Assembly (NCBI GenBank): GCA_946403855.1
Contig: CAMJBH010000006.1
Coordinates: forward strand, 48,620-112,619
Reading direction: 5' to 3'
Origin: an uncultured Bacteroidales bacterium
GTDB taxonomy: Bacteria > Bacteroidota > Bacteroidia > Bacteroidales > UBA932
Length of the DNA: 64,000 bases
Part shown: piece by piece, positions 37,228 through 46,260 of the stretch
Numbering within the stretch: position 1 is the first letter of the stretch
Layout of the letters: the number at the start of each line of letters is the position of its first letter
Notes under the pieces: generated by a model
What the model saw: only the letters and a program-made list of their open reading frames with translations
Told to the model about the DNA's origin: nothing
Database searches by the model: none
Translations under genes and position numbers: made by a program

Positions 37228-39809
37228 AGTTTGGCGATTGTGAAGACCGAATCAATCTCGGCGCTTTTGATTTTAACGTAGTACATGCCGGCGCTCTGGT
37301 CTGCAAGGTTGATTGTGAGCGGATCGAAGGGGGTGACTTCCGAAGTGCTGCTGTAGATGATGGCACCTGCCTTGTTGGAGATGGACACGCTCATCTGCCC
37401 CGAAGCGAGCGGGCGGATGTTGAGAACCGTCTTCACAGGGTTGGGGTAGAGGTCTATAGGGCTGGAATTGTTTTGGACCAGCACCTTGAATGTGACCGAG
37501 CAGCTTTCTTTGCGGGCGTCGTTTGCCAGTATTGTTACTTCGGTAAGACCGAAACCGGTGGCGGTAAGCTTGAAAATGCCTCCCGTGGGATTGAGGTGCA
37601 CTATGTTTTGGACGGTGTAGCTCACTGTATAGGAGGGAGTCTCGCCGTCGGGGTCGGAGATGAAATCCGAAATTATGAGGTCCCGGCTTTCTCCCACCGC
37701 AAAGAGCAGAATGTTGTCGACTTGCTTTATCACTTCAGGGCCGTGGTTGGGGAGTATCTCATAGTTGAACGTCATCGATGAAGAGGCCCCGAAAGTATCG
37801 GTGGCCGTAATCGTGGCGCTGTACTTTCCGGGATCGGCCTTGAGGGCTTCGATGGTTACGTTCACACCCTGTGGGGTGCTGATAAACGAAAATGCATCGG
37901 AGTTGCTTTCTACGGAAGTTTCGTAGCCGTGTCCGTCGGGATCTTTGATTTCCACTGTGAAGCTGAGCGTTTCGAAAGACTGCAGGCGAATGTCAGTGCC
38001 CTGCTCGGATGTTATGACCGGAGGGTTGTTTGCCAGCGTCCTGAAGCTGCTGATCTGGCTGAGCTCGGAGCGGTTGCCGGCATAGTCTATCGCTCCCACG
38101 CGGAAATAGTAGTCGGTGTCGAAATCGAGGTTCTCGAATGTGACGGAAATGTCGTCCCCGACTTCCAGCCTGTCCACGGCCACGTTCTTATGTAGTACCT
38201 GTGCGGGAATGTTCACCGGATCCAGGTTCTCAAGCAGCGAACGGTCTTTGGACGCATAGACATTGTACGAATAAGCCTTGATGTCGTCAGCGTCGGGAGT
38301 TACTTTCCAGGTGAGGGTTATGAAGTTGGAAACCACATTGCCGCTCTGGATGCTGTTCACCGGGTCCGGAGCAGTGGAACCGCCGTAGCTGAATGCGCCG
38401 AAGGCATCGACCATGGGGCCAATGTTGCTGTAAGCAGGAGCTTTGGCGCTGCTGGCCCCTTTGAGGAGCCTCTCTATGAGCATGTCGTTGGTGAAGCCGG
38501 GACCGCCGAAATAAGAAGCGATAAGGGCTGCTACGCCTGACACCTGCGGGCAGGCCATGGAGGTGCCCTGCATCTGTCCGTAGCGGCTTCCGCTTATGGA
38601 ACTGAGAATGAGCGGACCCACCTGTGCGTCTCCGCCGGGGGCGCAGATATCGACCCAGGGGCCGAAGTTGGAATAATAGGCCCTGGTGCGTTTGGAACTG
38701 ACGGCGCCCACCGCAATGACTTTTTCGTATTCGGCAGGCCAGGCATGCTGCCAGCCTTCATTTCCGGCGGCAAAAATCACGACTCCGCCTTTCATGGGGC
38801 TGTCCGGCCTTTGGTTGCCGTCGGCATCGCAGCCGGCATATTTGATGAAATACTCGATGCTTTCCCGCATCATGCCTATTCCGCCGTTGGCGGCATCGGT
38901 TTCGCTATCGTAAACATAGCCCCAGCTGTTGCTGGAGATCACGGCGCCCTTGTCGGCCGCCCAGACCATGGCGTCTTCGGAGCTGCCGCCCAGGCTTTTG
39001 TTGGGATCGGTCGGATCAACGCGAAGCATTTCGCACGAGAGTATCCTCACGCCGCCGCGGCCGTCGGAACCGCCTGCAATGCCGCAGATGCCGACTCCGT
39101 TGTTGTTGACGGCCGCAATCACACCGGCGCAGTGGGTGCCGTGGTCACCGGCGTGTACGTTGTAGCCTGTGTGTCCGGTAATGAAGCTCTTGCTGCCGTC
39201 GATGCCTGCGGGGATGGTGATTGCCGCCAGGTCGGGGTGGTCGAACTGCACTCCCTGGTCGAGCACCGCCACAATCACGTTGGAACTGCCTGCTGTGAAC
39301 CGCTCCCACACGGGGACTGCATTCACGTCGCAGCCCGGTGTGAATTTGGACCCGAGGGAGCCGTCGTTGTAAATGGCCCACTGGTCGGCGAACATGGGGT
39401 CGTTGAAGTATGCCGTGAGTTTTTGCTTGCGTACAGGCTCGGCGCTCTCCACTCCGGGGATGTCGGAGATGTCCGTTACAGCCTTAGTGACAGGAGCTTT
39501 TTCGTCTATGGTCATCCTGTACCACTTGTGCAGTCCGGCCTTGCGGTGCCTGGGCTCCCATTCCCCGGCATCGGGAAAAACCCTTTCTGCCGAGCTGATC
39601 CCTGCGGCGGCAAGCGCAGGAGGTATAACTCCTGTCTTCTCAAGGGCTTCCGCCATTTCTTCCGATACTTTTACGGATATGACACCGGTCACAAACGGTG
39701 TCTCCTCTATTTTTGCCACTGAATCCGGCGTCGTGTTCACGGCCGGATCGGGGATACGGGTACACGCTGCCAGGACTAGCAGCGGAATCGCGTATAAGAA
39801 TGTTCTCAT
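37224..39809 (-). CDS. S8 family serine protease with T9SS sorting domain
   Basis: An 861-residue subtilase. The N-terminus has a lipobox-like LVLAAC (Cys16). A propeptide-like region (about 35-125) precedes the catalytic domain with Asp184 (VLDQGVQ), His223 (HGTHCAG), oxyanion Asn350 (AAGNEG) and Ser417 (GTSMACP). A fibronectin-III-like domain and Ig-like repeats follow. The C-terminus (LYPNPVKTVLNI ... AGMYYVKIK) matches a type A T9SS sorting domain. It is probably exported to the cell surface or outside. It is followed at a four-base overlap by a PorV-like gene. Confidence 0.9.
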   Translation of the reverse strand: MRTFLYAIPLLVLAACTRIPDPAVNTTPDSVAKIEETPFVTGVISVKVSEEMAEALEKTGVIPPALAAAGISSAERVFPDAGEWEPRHRKAGLHKWYRMTIDEKAPVTKAVTDISDIPGVESAEPVRKQKLTAYFNDPMFADQWAIYNDGSLGSKFTPGCDVNAVPVWERFTAGSSNVIVAVLDQGVQFDHPDLAAITIPAGIDGSKSFITGHTGYNVHAGDHGTHCAGVIAAVNNNGVGICGIAGGSDGRGGVRILSCEMLRVDPTDPNKSLGGSSEDAMVWAADKGAVISSNSWGYVYDSETDAANGGIGMMRESIEYFIKYAGCDADGNQRPDSPMKGGVVIFAAGNEGWQHAWPAEYEKVIAVGAVSSKRTRAYYSNFGPWVDICAPGGDAQVGPLILSSISGSRYGQMQGTSMACPQVSGVAALIASYFGGPGFTNDMLIERLLKGASSAKAPAYSNIGPMVDAFGAFSYGGSTAPDPVNSIQSGNVVSNFITLTWKVTPDADDIKAYSYNVYASKDRSLLENLDPVNIPAQVLHKNVAVDRLEVGDDISVTFENLDFDTDYYFRVGAIDYAGNRSELSQISSFRTLANNPPVITSEQGTDIRLQSFETLSFTVEIKDPDGHGYETSVESNSDAFSFISTPQGVNVTIEALKADPGKYSATITATDTFGASSSMTFNYEILPNHGPEVIKQVDNILLFAVGESRDLIISDFISDPDGETPSYTVSYTVQNIVHLNPTGGIFKLTATGFGLTEVTILANDARKESCSVTFKVLVQNNSSPIDLYPNPVKTVLNIRPLASGQMSVSISNKAGAIIYSSTSEVTPFDPLTINLADQSAGMYYVKIKSAEIDSVFTIAKL

Positions 39810-39812
39810 ATT

Positions 39813-40502
39813 TTACTTGTCGAGGAACTCCAGCACCTTCAGCAGAGAGTCCGTCTTCTTCCATTTGATTTTCTCTTTCTTGATGAAATCGGCAGCTTGT
39901 TTCTTGTCTACGCCGGGTAAGCCCAGAACCTCTGAACGGTTTGCCTTTATGAGCTGGTTGTGGTAATACAGGTACGTAGTCTCGGCCAGGGGCAGCACTT
40001 TCCCTTTGGCCTTGTTCTCTTCCACGTTCTTGATGCTCTCGTTGAGGATATTTATGTTGCCGCCGGAATCGAGAGCCATCACATTGAGGCCGTGCTTCGA
40101 CGCAGAAGACACGGACACTCCGTAACCGACCTCCACTTTGTCAAGGGCCTCCATGTCGATTTCCAGACCGCTGAGCACAGCTCCGTGCTCGCTTTCCGCG
40201 AGGACCTTGTACATCCTTCCCCACACTTTCACATATACGTCATCTCCTATTTTGGCCGTAAACACCGAAGTCATGTCGGCCTGCATCACTTTGCCGTCGG
40301 AGATGTAGTGCAGTGATCCGTCGATCAGGCAGATGTTGTATTTGCCATCTTCGATCAGCTTTCCTCCGTTGGTGCGCACCGCTCCGGGAGAGAATTCTTC
40401 GTAAATGTAGGGCCAGGTTTCCCTTGGCTCGAAATCCGAGGCTGCGTGGAGGGGGGCTATAAATGCGAGGATGGATGCTGCCAGCAAAATGATTCTTTTC
40501 AT
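39813..40502 (-). CDS. Hypothetical secreted protein
   Basis: A 229-residue protein with a signal peptide (MKRIILLAASILAFIAPLHA). The mature part is mixed beta strands (YNICLIDGSLHYISDGKVMQADM) with a lysine-rich C-terminal helix ending LLKVLEFLDK. I do not recognise the family. It lies three bases upstream of the S8 protease gene on the same strand, so it is likely the first gene of that operon and may belong to the same surface system. Confidence 0.7.
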   Translation of the reverse strand: MKRIILLAASILAFIAPLHAASDFEPRETWPYIYEEFSPGAVRTNGGKLIEDGKYNICLIDGSLHYISDGKVMQADMTSVFTAKIGDDVYVKVWGRMYKVLAESEHGAVLSGLEIDMEALDKVEVGYGVSVSSASKHGLNVMALDSGGNINILNESIKNVEENKAKGKVLPLAETTYLYYHNQLIKANRSEVLGLPGVDKKQAADFIKKEKIKWKKTDSLLKVLEFLDK

Positions 40503-40540
40503 TGTCTTGCTTTCGTTAAGGAATGATGAATTAATTAAAA

Positions 40541-40570
40541 AAGAGGCTGACCATAAGAGGTCAGCCTCTT
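40541..40570 (-). terminator. Intrinsic terminator after the SusC/SusD operon
   Basis: A perfect 12-bp stem (40541-40552 with 40559-40570) has a 6-nt loop. On the minus strand it is followed by a run of Ts, as expected for the end of the SusC-SusD-lipoprotein transcript. Confidence 0.85.
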
Positions 40571-40585
40571 AAAAACTCAGCGGTC

Positions 40586-41488
40586 TTAATTCTTTTTGAA
40601 CAGGATGCTGTTGGCGCCGTAGTACAGGCAGTAGTAGTTGCCCATCTTGCCGGAGAGGACACCGTCGTAAGTGATCCTCGCGTCGTTGATGAATCCGCCG
40701 TACTGTTCGTTCCACACAAGCTTGATGTCACCGGGCGTCTCGTCAGGGACAGGTGCGCCTTCGGATACACCCCAGCTGCAGAGCTGCATAAAGTCACCGT
40801 CTGCCGTCCATTCGATATCCGTCTTCTGCAGGTAAGGGATGGTGATGGTCTTGTGGTCTTCGGACACGATACCGTAGCAGGACCAGTCACCCCAATCCTG
40901 GGCGTTGTTCAGGGCTGCGAAGCCGATGATGTAGTCAATCCAGACCTTGGTGACGTCTTTCTCGTCCGCGGTGAATTTTACCGGCCACTGGGTGTTCCTT
41001 CCGAATCCGCAGGTACCGTCGGCAGTGTAGTCGCCAAGGATATCGGACAGCGGGTGGTCAAGGTCTGCAATGGAAACCACGCAGCTGTTGAACGGAGTAA
41101 TCTTTACATCGTTGCTTGCGCTCTTGAGGTCGATCTGGAAAGACACTTTGCCGGTGTAAGTTCCGGGCTGGCCGTAGATGGTGAACGGGATTGCAAGGCT
41201 GTCGACGCCGGCTGCAAAGTTCAGCACGCCGGAGTTGTCGTCCAGAACGTAATCCTTTCCTTCTGTAGCATTGATAGGAGTCACGCTATAAGCGACCGTG
41301 CAGGCCTCTTTTGTGTTGTAGAGGTGAACCGGAATGGCCACTTTCACGCCCTCGGACGATTCCTTGATCTCTTTTGACTTGCAGTCAATGGCGACCATAG
41401 GATTGCTCTTGTACTCCACCTTGTTGTTGCAGGCGCCCAGAGAAATGACCGCGAGCGCAGCAAAGACTATTTTGTTTATTGTTTTCAT
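40586..41488 (-). CDS. SusE-position surface lipoprotein with Calx-beta-like domain
   Basis: A 300-residue lipoprotein (lipobox SLGAC, Cys20). The first half resembles a Calx-beta-type domain (VHLYNTKEACTVAYSVTPINATEGKDYVLDDNSGVLNFAAGV). The second half is aromatic-rich (WGDWSCYGIVSEDHKTITIPY), as in glycan-binding lipoproteins. As the third gene after SusC and SusD it occupies the SusE/SusF position, and a role in binding the imported ligand at the cell surface is inferred. A terminator follows directly. Confidence 0.75.
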   Translation of the reverse strand: MKTINKIVFAALAVISLGACNNKVEYKSNPMVAIDCKSKEIKESSEGVKVAIPVHLYNTKEACTVAYSVTPINATEGKDYVLDDNSGVLNFAAGVDSLAIPFTIYGQPGTYTGKVSFQIDLKSASNDVKITPFNSCVVSIADLDHPLSDILGDYTADGTCGFGRNTQWPVKFTADEKDVTKVWIDYIIGFAALNNAQDWGDWSCYGIVSEDHKTITIPYLQKTDIEWTADGDFMQLCSWGVSEGAPVPDETPGDIKLVWNEQYGGFINDARITYDGVLSGKMGNYYCLYYGANSILFKKN

Positions 41489-41509
41489 CTTTCAAAGGTG
41501 TTAAATTAA

Positions 41510-43006
41510 CTATTCGCCGTAACCTCCGTTCTGCTTGAGGTTCTTGTTGATCTTCATCTCGTGAGAAGGGATGGGCCACTGGTAGTGGTAGTCGTCGGCG
41601 GCAAATACCTTGCCGTCATAGATGTCACCGCTGTTGAGGATGACTGCAGCTCCGGCCTGTGCGGGACGTCCGTTGTAGCCGAGGCCCCAGCGTTTCATGC
41701 AAGACATGCGGAGTCCGCATCCGATGGTCTCTTTGAACCATTCTTTGCGGATATTGTCCTTGGTGGCGTCGGTAATGTCGGCGTTACGTGCAACCTGAAG
41801 TGCGTTCAGGTCTGCCTTTGCGGCGCTGGCGTTACCGGCTGCTTCTTCGGCCTCCGCTGCAATGAGATACTGCTCTGCAATGGTGAGAGGCTTGGGAGCC
41901 TGACGGCCGTTGCGGATGGCGCTCGTGAGGGCGGGATTGCCCCAGAACTTCTTAAAGATGTAGAAGTCACCCTGATAGTACTTGCCGTTGAGCAGCACCC
42001 ACTCGGTGTTGTCGAACCATGCAGCAAAACGCAGGTCGCCTGTGCTGTACATGTCAATCACGCTTTGGGTAGGGAGGAAGTAAGGCCTGAACACTTCTCC
42101 ATGGTTGGAGTCGGAAGTCCAGTATGTCCACACGGCGCTGGCGTTGGTGCCTTCGGCGAGACTTGCATGAACCTGGTAGATGGGCTCGGTACCGGCGTCG
42201 TTGACGAATTCGGCAGCCATTTCCTCGGCTGTGGATGCAAGCTTGTAGGTGCCGGCGTCAATCAGCTTGTGTGCATACTCGGCAGCGCTGGCGTAGTCGG
42301 CTACATCGAGGAAGTAACGGGCATAAAGCGCGTTGACAGCATCGATGGTAGGACGGTTGGAGCGGACGGCTCCCTTCACGCCTGCAAGGCAAAGGGCCGC
42401 AGAGTCAAGGTCGGCCTTGATCTGGGTGTACACCTCTTTGACGGTGGCGCGTGCGGGCTTCTCCTGCTGGTCGTAAACGGTCACCAGGGGAACGCACAGG
42501 TCGCTGTCGGCTGTTGAAGCGTTGTAGGCCTTGCCGAAGTGGCGGGCGAGATTGAGGTAGGACGATGCGCGCAGGAAGAAAGCCTCTCCTTTGGCCACGC
42601 GGGCGTTTGCCTTAAGATCGTCGCTGACATTGTCGGCGGCCGCTATGAAGATGTTGTAGTTCTTGATGGCGCTGTAGTTGTAGCTCCAATAGTCTTCTAC
42701 GTAGTAGTCGCTCGAAGTGAAGTTGTAATCGGTTTTGTGGATACCGCCGTAGTTGTTGCCATAGTCGAGGGTGGCGTTGAAGCCGTCCATCATGACTTCG
42801 CTGGCAATTTCGAACTCGCCCATCTGCAGGGTGCGGTACGACTGGAGCAAACCGTTCTCGAGAGCTGTGAGGTTGGCCTGGGTCTGGATCAACTGACCGC
42901 CTTCTTCGTAAGCGATGGAACTGATAGGTACAAGGTCCAGGTTGCAGGATGCAAGAACAGACACGACGGCTGCTGCCGAAGCTATGTATTTAAATATCTT
43001 TTTCAT
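41510..43006 (-). CDS. SusD/RagB family nutrient-binding lipoprotein
   Basis: A 498-residue lipoprotein (VLASC, Cys20) with the SusD N-terminal NLDLVPISSIAYEEG. TPR-like helices include KGEAFFLRASSYLNLARHFGKAYN, and the C-terminus has the usual IPSHEMKINKNLKQN ending. SusD forms the lid over its SusC partner and captures the ligand. It starts 12 bases after the SusC stop. The ligand, glycan or peptide, cannot be told. Confidence 0.95.
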   Translation of the reverse strand: MKKIFKYIASAAAVVSVLASCNLDLVPISSIAYEEGGQLIQTQANLTALENGLLQSYRTLQMGEFEIASEVMMDGFNATLDYGNNYGGIHKTDYNFTSSDYYVEDYWSYNYSAIKNYNIFIAAADNVSDDLKANARVAKGEAFFLRASSYLNLARHFGKAYNASTADSDLCVPLVTVYDQQEKPARATVKEVYTQIKADLDSAALCLAGVKGAVRSNRPTIDAVNALYARYFLDVADYASAAEYAHKLIDAGTYKLASTAEEMAAEFVNDAGTEPIYQVHASLAEGTNASAVWTYWTSDSNHGEVFRPYFLPTQSVIDMYSTGDLRFAAWFDNTEWVLLNGKYYQGDFYIFKKFWGNPALTSAIRNGRQAPKPLTIAEQYLIAAEAEEAAGNASAAKADLNALQVARNADITDATKDNIRKEWFKETIGCGLRMSCMKRWGLGYNGRPAQAGAAVILNSGDIYDGKVFAADDYHYQWPIPSHEMKINKNLKQNGGYGE

Positions 43007-43018
43007 TGCTGCAATCGT

Positions 43019-46000
43019 TTAGAATGTGAACTCAAGACCGACAAGGTACTGCTTGCTGTTACCGACGCGGCCGTATGTCAGGTTGCCTGCAATTTCGGGA
43101 TCAACACCGGTGTAGTTGGTGAAGGTCAGGAGGTTGCGGCCGGTGAAGGTGAGCTTGATGCTGTCGAATACTTTCTGTGCTTCAAGCCACTTGTTGGGAA
43201 GTGCTACGCCAACCTGCAGGTTCTTCAGACGCAGGAAGGATGCATCCTCGTAGAGGTGGGTGTCGAACTGCATGACGTATCCCTTCGTCCAGTCGGGATA
43301 TGGAGCGTTCCTGTTCTCGGGAGTCCAGTAGTTGCTGACGGACTTGATCTTGTTGTACGTTGCGTTATTGTTTACGTTCTCGTAGAAATAACGGTCGTTG
43401 TTGATGAGGGTCTTACCGAGAACATAGGAGAAGTCTACCGCGAAGGAGAGGAACTTCCATCCGCCGCGCAGGCTGAAGCCGCCCACCATGGGTGCTGAAA
43501 GCGTGAGTCCTGTGTTCTGACTCAGCAGGTCTTCGTCGTATGATTTGGTGGTCTCACCCTTTGTGGTGATGTCGGGATCGTCGCCGGGAACGTACCACAT
43601 GGGTGCGCCGTCCTCAGGATCCACGCCTGCGTAGATAGGACAATAGAACATGACAGGCTGTCCCTGGATGTATGCAAGACCTTCGCTTGCCATGATCCAG
43701 CGATACCTCTGCAGGTCTTCGTCCCATGCGGCGTCGAATAGCTCGGACACCTTCTCCTTGTTGTAGTTGAAGTTGGTGCTGAAGCGCAGGTAGGCGTCGG
43801 GGCGCTGGATGATGTCCCATCCGAGGGTGATGTCGATACCGGTGTTGGTCAGGCCGCCCACGTTGGCAGTCAGCTCGTCGAATCCGGAAGTGTACGGATA
43901 AGGCACGTCCATCAGCATGTTGGTGGTGGTACGGTGGTAGAACTCGAGTTCGAGGTCAAGCCTGTCGAAGAAGCGAGCGTTCGCACCGATGGAAAGCAGA
44001 GCCTGCTTTTCCCAGGTGAGGTCGTTGTTGCTCGGCTGGCCGATGGCCCATGAGTTGCCGTCGTTGTAGTTGGTCAGGGTGCCGATGAGGGCGAGGTGCT
44101 GGTAGTTGCCGATTTCGGCGTTACCCTGGGTACCGTAGCTGGCCTTCAGGCTGGCGTTGCTGATCCAGGAAGCGTTCTTGAGGAAGTTCTCGCGGCTGAG
44201 GTTCCAGCGTGCGCCAACGGACCAGAAGGTGGCGTTGCGGACGTTCTTACCGAAACGGGAAGAAGCATCGTTACGGACGGTGAAGTCGACATTGTACTTG
44301 CGGGCGTAGCTGTAGTCAGCGTGTCCGAAGAAGGACAGGAACTTGCTGGCCTGGGAAGCTTCGCTTACGCTTCTGGAAGCAGAGGTACCCTGCTGGAGAA
44401 TGAGGAGTCGGTCTTCTGTCTGTCCGCTTGCATATGAGGAGAAGTAGTCGTACCAGTTGCTGATTCCTTCATGACCTACGAGCACAGAGAAAGCGTGGTC
44501 GTTCGCAATTGTGCGGGCGTACTCGATAGTGTTCGTGATGGTGTTGTTGGAAGTCATCTGGGCGGTCTTGCCTTTGTAACCGGTGCCGCTGCGGATCTTG
44601 CTGGAAGGGAGTGCGCTGTAGTTGTTGAAGTTGAACATGGTGTCGGTACCCAGCTGTGAACGCAGTTTGAGGTACTTGATGGGCTCTATTTCGATGAACG
44701 CAGCTCCGTTCAGGCCGTAACGGTCGGTGATGTCAGGATAGGTCTCCATGTAGTAGTACGGGTTGGTAAGTCCGTTGGGGAACCTGTAGGGATAGAGCTT
44801 TCCGTCCTTGTCGTACGCGGGGATGAGGGGGTTCAGCATGTAGGACAGACCGCCGGAGGTGTATGCGCCTGCATCGCTGAAGGCAGCATTGTTCCAGTTG
44901 CCGTTGGTCTGGTTCTTGTCGCCGGACAGGTTGAGGTTGACGCCTATCTTGAGCCAGTCCTTCGGGTGAGCCTGGACGTTGGAACGCACGGTGTAGCGGT
45001 CGTAGTAGTTGCCCACGGAAGTACCCCTCTGGTGGAACTGGGACGCACTGATGAGGTAGGCGACCTTGGAACCGCCGCCCTCGATGGTGACGTCGTTCTG
45101 GTACTGGGGGTTGTTGAGCTGCTGGAAAATGGTGTGCCACTTGGTGTTGGCGGTGTAGCCCATGTCGGTATAGTTGGCCCTGATCTGCTCGGGGGTGAAC
45201 TTGCCGGTGCGGATCCAGAGGTCCTTGAGCTCGTCGCCGGACATCAGGTTCTCGTAGAACTGCATGTTGGCGAGGGTGGAGATACCGTACTGGGAACGCA
45301 CGGTCACCGTGGCCTTGGAGTCGTAGGAACCTGCCTTGGTGGTCACGAACACGACGCCGTTCGCTGCACGGGCTCCGTAGATGGAGGTCGAAGACGCATC
45401 CTTGAGAACGGAGATGGCGAGAATGTCGTTAGGGTTCATGGCCATGATGGTACGGCTGGATGAAGGGATACCGTCGATGATGTACAACGGCGTGGTGGAG
45501 GATCCGAGGGATCCCATACCGTGGAGCTGCAGGGAAACGGCGTTGTCACCTGCGATACCACCGGTGGTGAGAACGCTCAGACCGGCGACCTGACCCTGCA
45601 GGTTGTCGAGTGCTGAAGCAGAAGGTGCGTTGCGCACGATGTCGGACTTGACTGTGGTAACGGAACCTACGAGGCTGCTGACGGGCTTGGCGGAACCATA
45701 ACCCACCACGACAGCGTTCTCAAGGATGTCGGCGTCGGGTTCGAGCACGACATCGATCACTGCGCGACCGCTTATCGCAACTTCCTCTGCAACGTAGCCG
45801 ATGGAAGAGAAGATAAGCGTTGCGTTGGACGGAGCGTTAAAACTGAATGCTCCGTTCGCATCCGTGGCTGTGCCGGTGGTGGTACCCTTGACCTGAATGG
45901 CCGCGAAGGGTATGCCCTCACCGGTGGATGCATCTTTGACCGTACCCTTGACGTTGACGTTTTGAGCGGAAAGCGTCACGCCTAGGAACAAGAACAAAGC

Positions 46001-46027
46001 GCTGAAGAACAGTTTAGCTTTTTTCAT
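43019..46027 (-). CDS. SusC/RagA family TonB-linked outer membrane transporter
   Basis: A 1002-residue transporter. A signal peptide (1-21) is followed by a carboxypeptidase-regulatory-like domain (VKGTVKDASTGEGIPFAAIQVKGT, about 25-100). Next come the NAVVVGYG segment and plug (ASALDNLQGQVAGLSV) and the 22-strand barrel ending in LVGLEFTF. It imports oligomeric nutrients with SusD using TonB energy. No sigma/anti-sigma pair, hybrid two-component sensor or polysaccharide-degrading enzyme is adjacent, so its inducer and cargo are unknown. Confidence 0.96.
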   Translation of the reverse strand: MKKAKLFFSALFLFLGVTLSAQNVNVKGTVKDASTGEGIPFAAIQVKGTTTGTATDANGAFSFNAPSNATLIFSSIGYVAEEVAISGRAVIDVVLEPDADILENAVVVGYGSAKPVSSLVGSVTTVKSDIVRNAPSASALDNLQGQVAGLSVLTTGGIAGDNAVSLQLHGMGSLGSSTTPLYIIDGIPSSSRTIMAMNPNDILAISVLKDASSTSIYGARAANGVVFVTTKAGSYDSKATVTVRSQYGISTLANMQFYENLMSGDELKDLWIRTGKFTPEQIRANYTDMGYTANTKWHTIFQQLNNPQYQNDVTIEGGGSKVAYLISASQFHQRGTSVGNYYDRYTVRSNVQAHPKDWLKIGVNLNLSGDKNQTNGNWNNAAFSDAGAYTSGGLSYMLNPLIPAYDKDGKLYPYRFPNGLTNPYYYMETYPDITDRYGLNGAAFIEIEPIKYLKLRSQLGTDTMFNFNNYSALPSSKIRSGTGYKGKTAQMTSNNTITNTIEYARTIANDHAFSVLVGHEGISNWYDYFSSYASGQTEDRLLILQQGTSASRSVSEASQASKFLSFFGHADYSYARKYNVDFTVRNDASSRFGKNVRNATFWSVGARWNLSRENFLKNASWISNASLKASYGTQGNAEIGNYQHLALIGTLTNYNDGNSWAIGQPSNNDLTWEKQALLSIGANARFFDRLDLELEFYHRTTTNMLMDVPYPYTSGFDELTANVGGLTNTGIDITLGWDIIQRPDAYLRFSTNFNYNKEKVSELFDAAWDEDLQRYRWIMASEGLAYIQGQPVMFYCPIYAGVDPEDGAPMWYVPGDDPDITTKGETTKSYDEDLLSQNTGLTLSAPMVGGFSLRGGWKFLSFAVDFSYVLGKTLINNDRYFYENVNNNATYNKIKSVSNYWTPENRNAPYPDWTKGYVMQFDTHLYEDASFLRLKNLQVGVALPNKWLEAQKVFDSIKLTFTGRNLLTFTNYTGVDPEIAGNLTYGRVGNSKQYLVGLEFTF

Positions 46028-46151
46028 AAGCGTTACTTTAAATTAAACAATAAATATACTAACTAATCTTAGTTACAACCTAGGGCTTAAGTACCGAATT
46101 AGAGCGCAATATCGGAATATTATTTTTAAAAAGCAAAAAAAATACCCACTA

Positions 46152-46177
46152 AAATCGCCGCTATAAGGCAGCGATTT
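46152..46177. other. Hairpin in the 233-bp AT-rich gap upstream of SusC
   Basis: A 10-bp stem with one G.T pair (46152-46161 with 46168-46177) lies in an otherwise AT-rich gap (46028-46260). On the minus strand a run of eight Ts follows about nine bases later. It could be the terminator of the aldo/keto reductase operon or a leader structure for SusC. Nothing else clear is seen in the gap beyond a weak TAGGTTG (minus strand, about 46077-46083). Confidence 0.45.
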
Positions 46178-46260
46178 AAGGTTTTAGACACACTTTTTGT
46201 TAGTATTTTTAAGAAATTTTGTAATAAAATGTAAAAATGCCAACCTTTTAGATTAACAAA

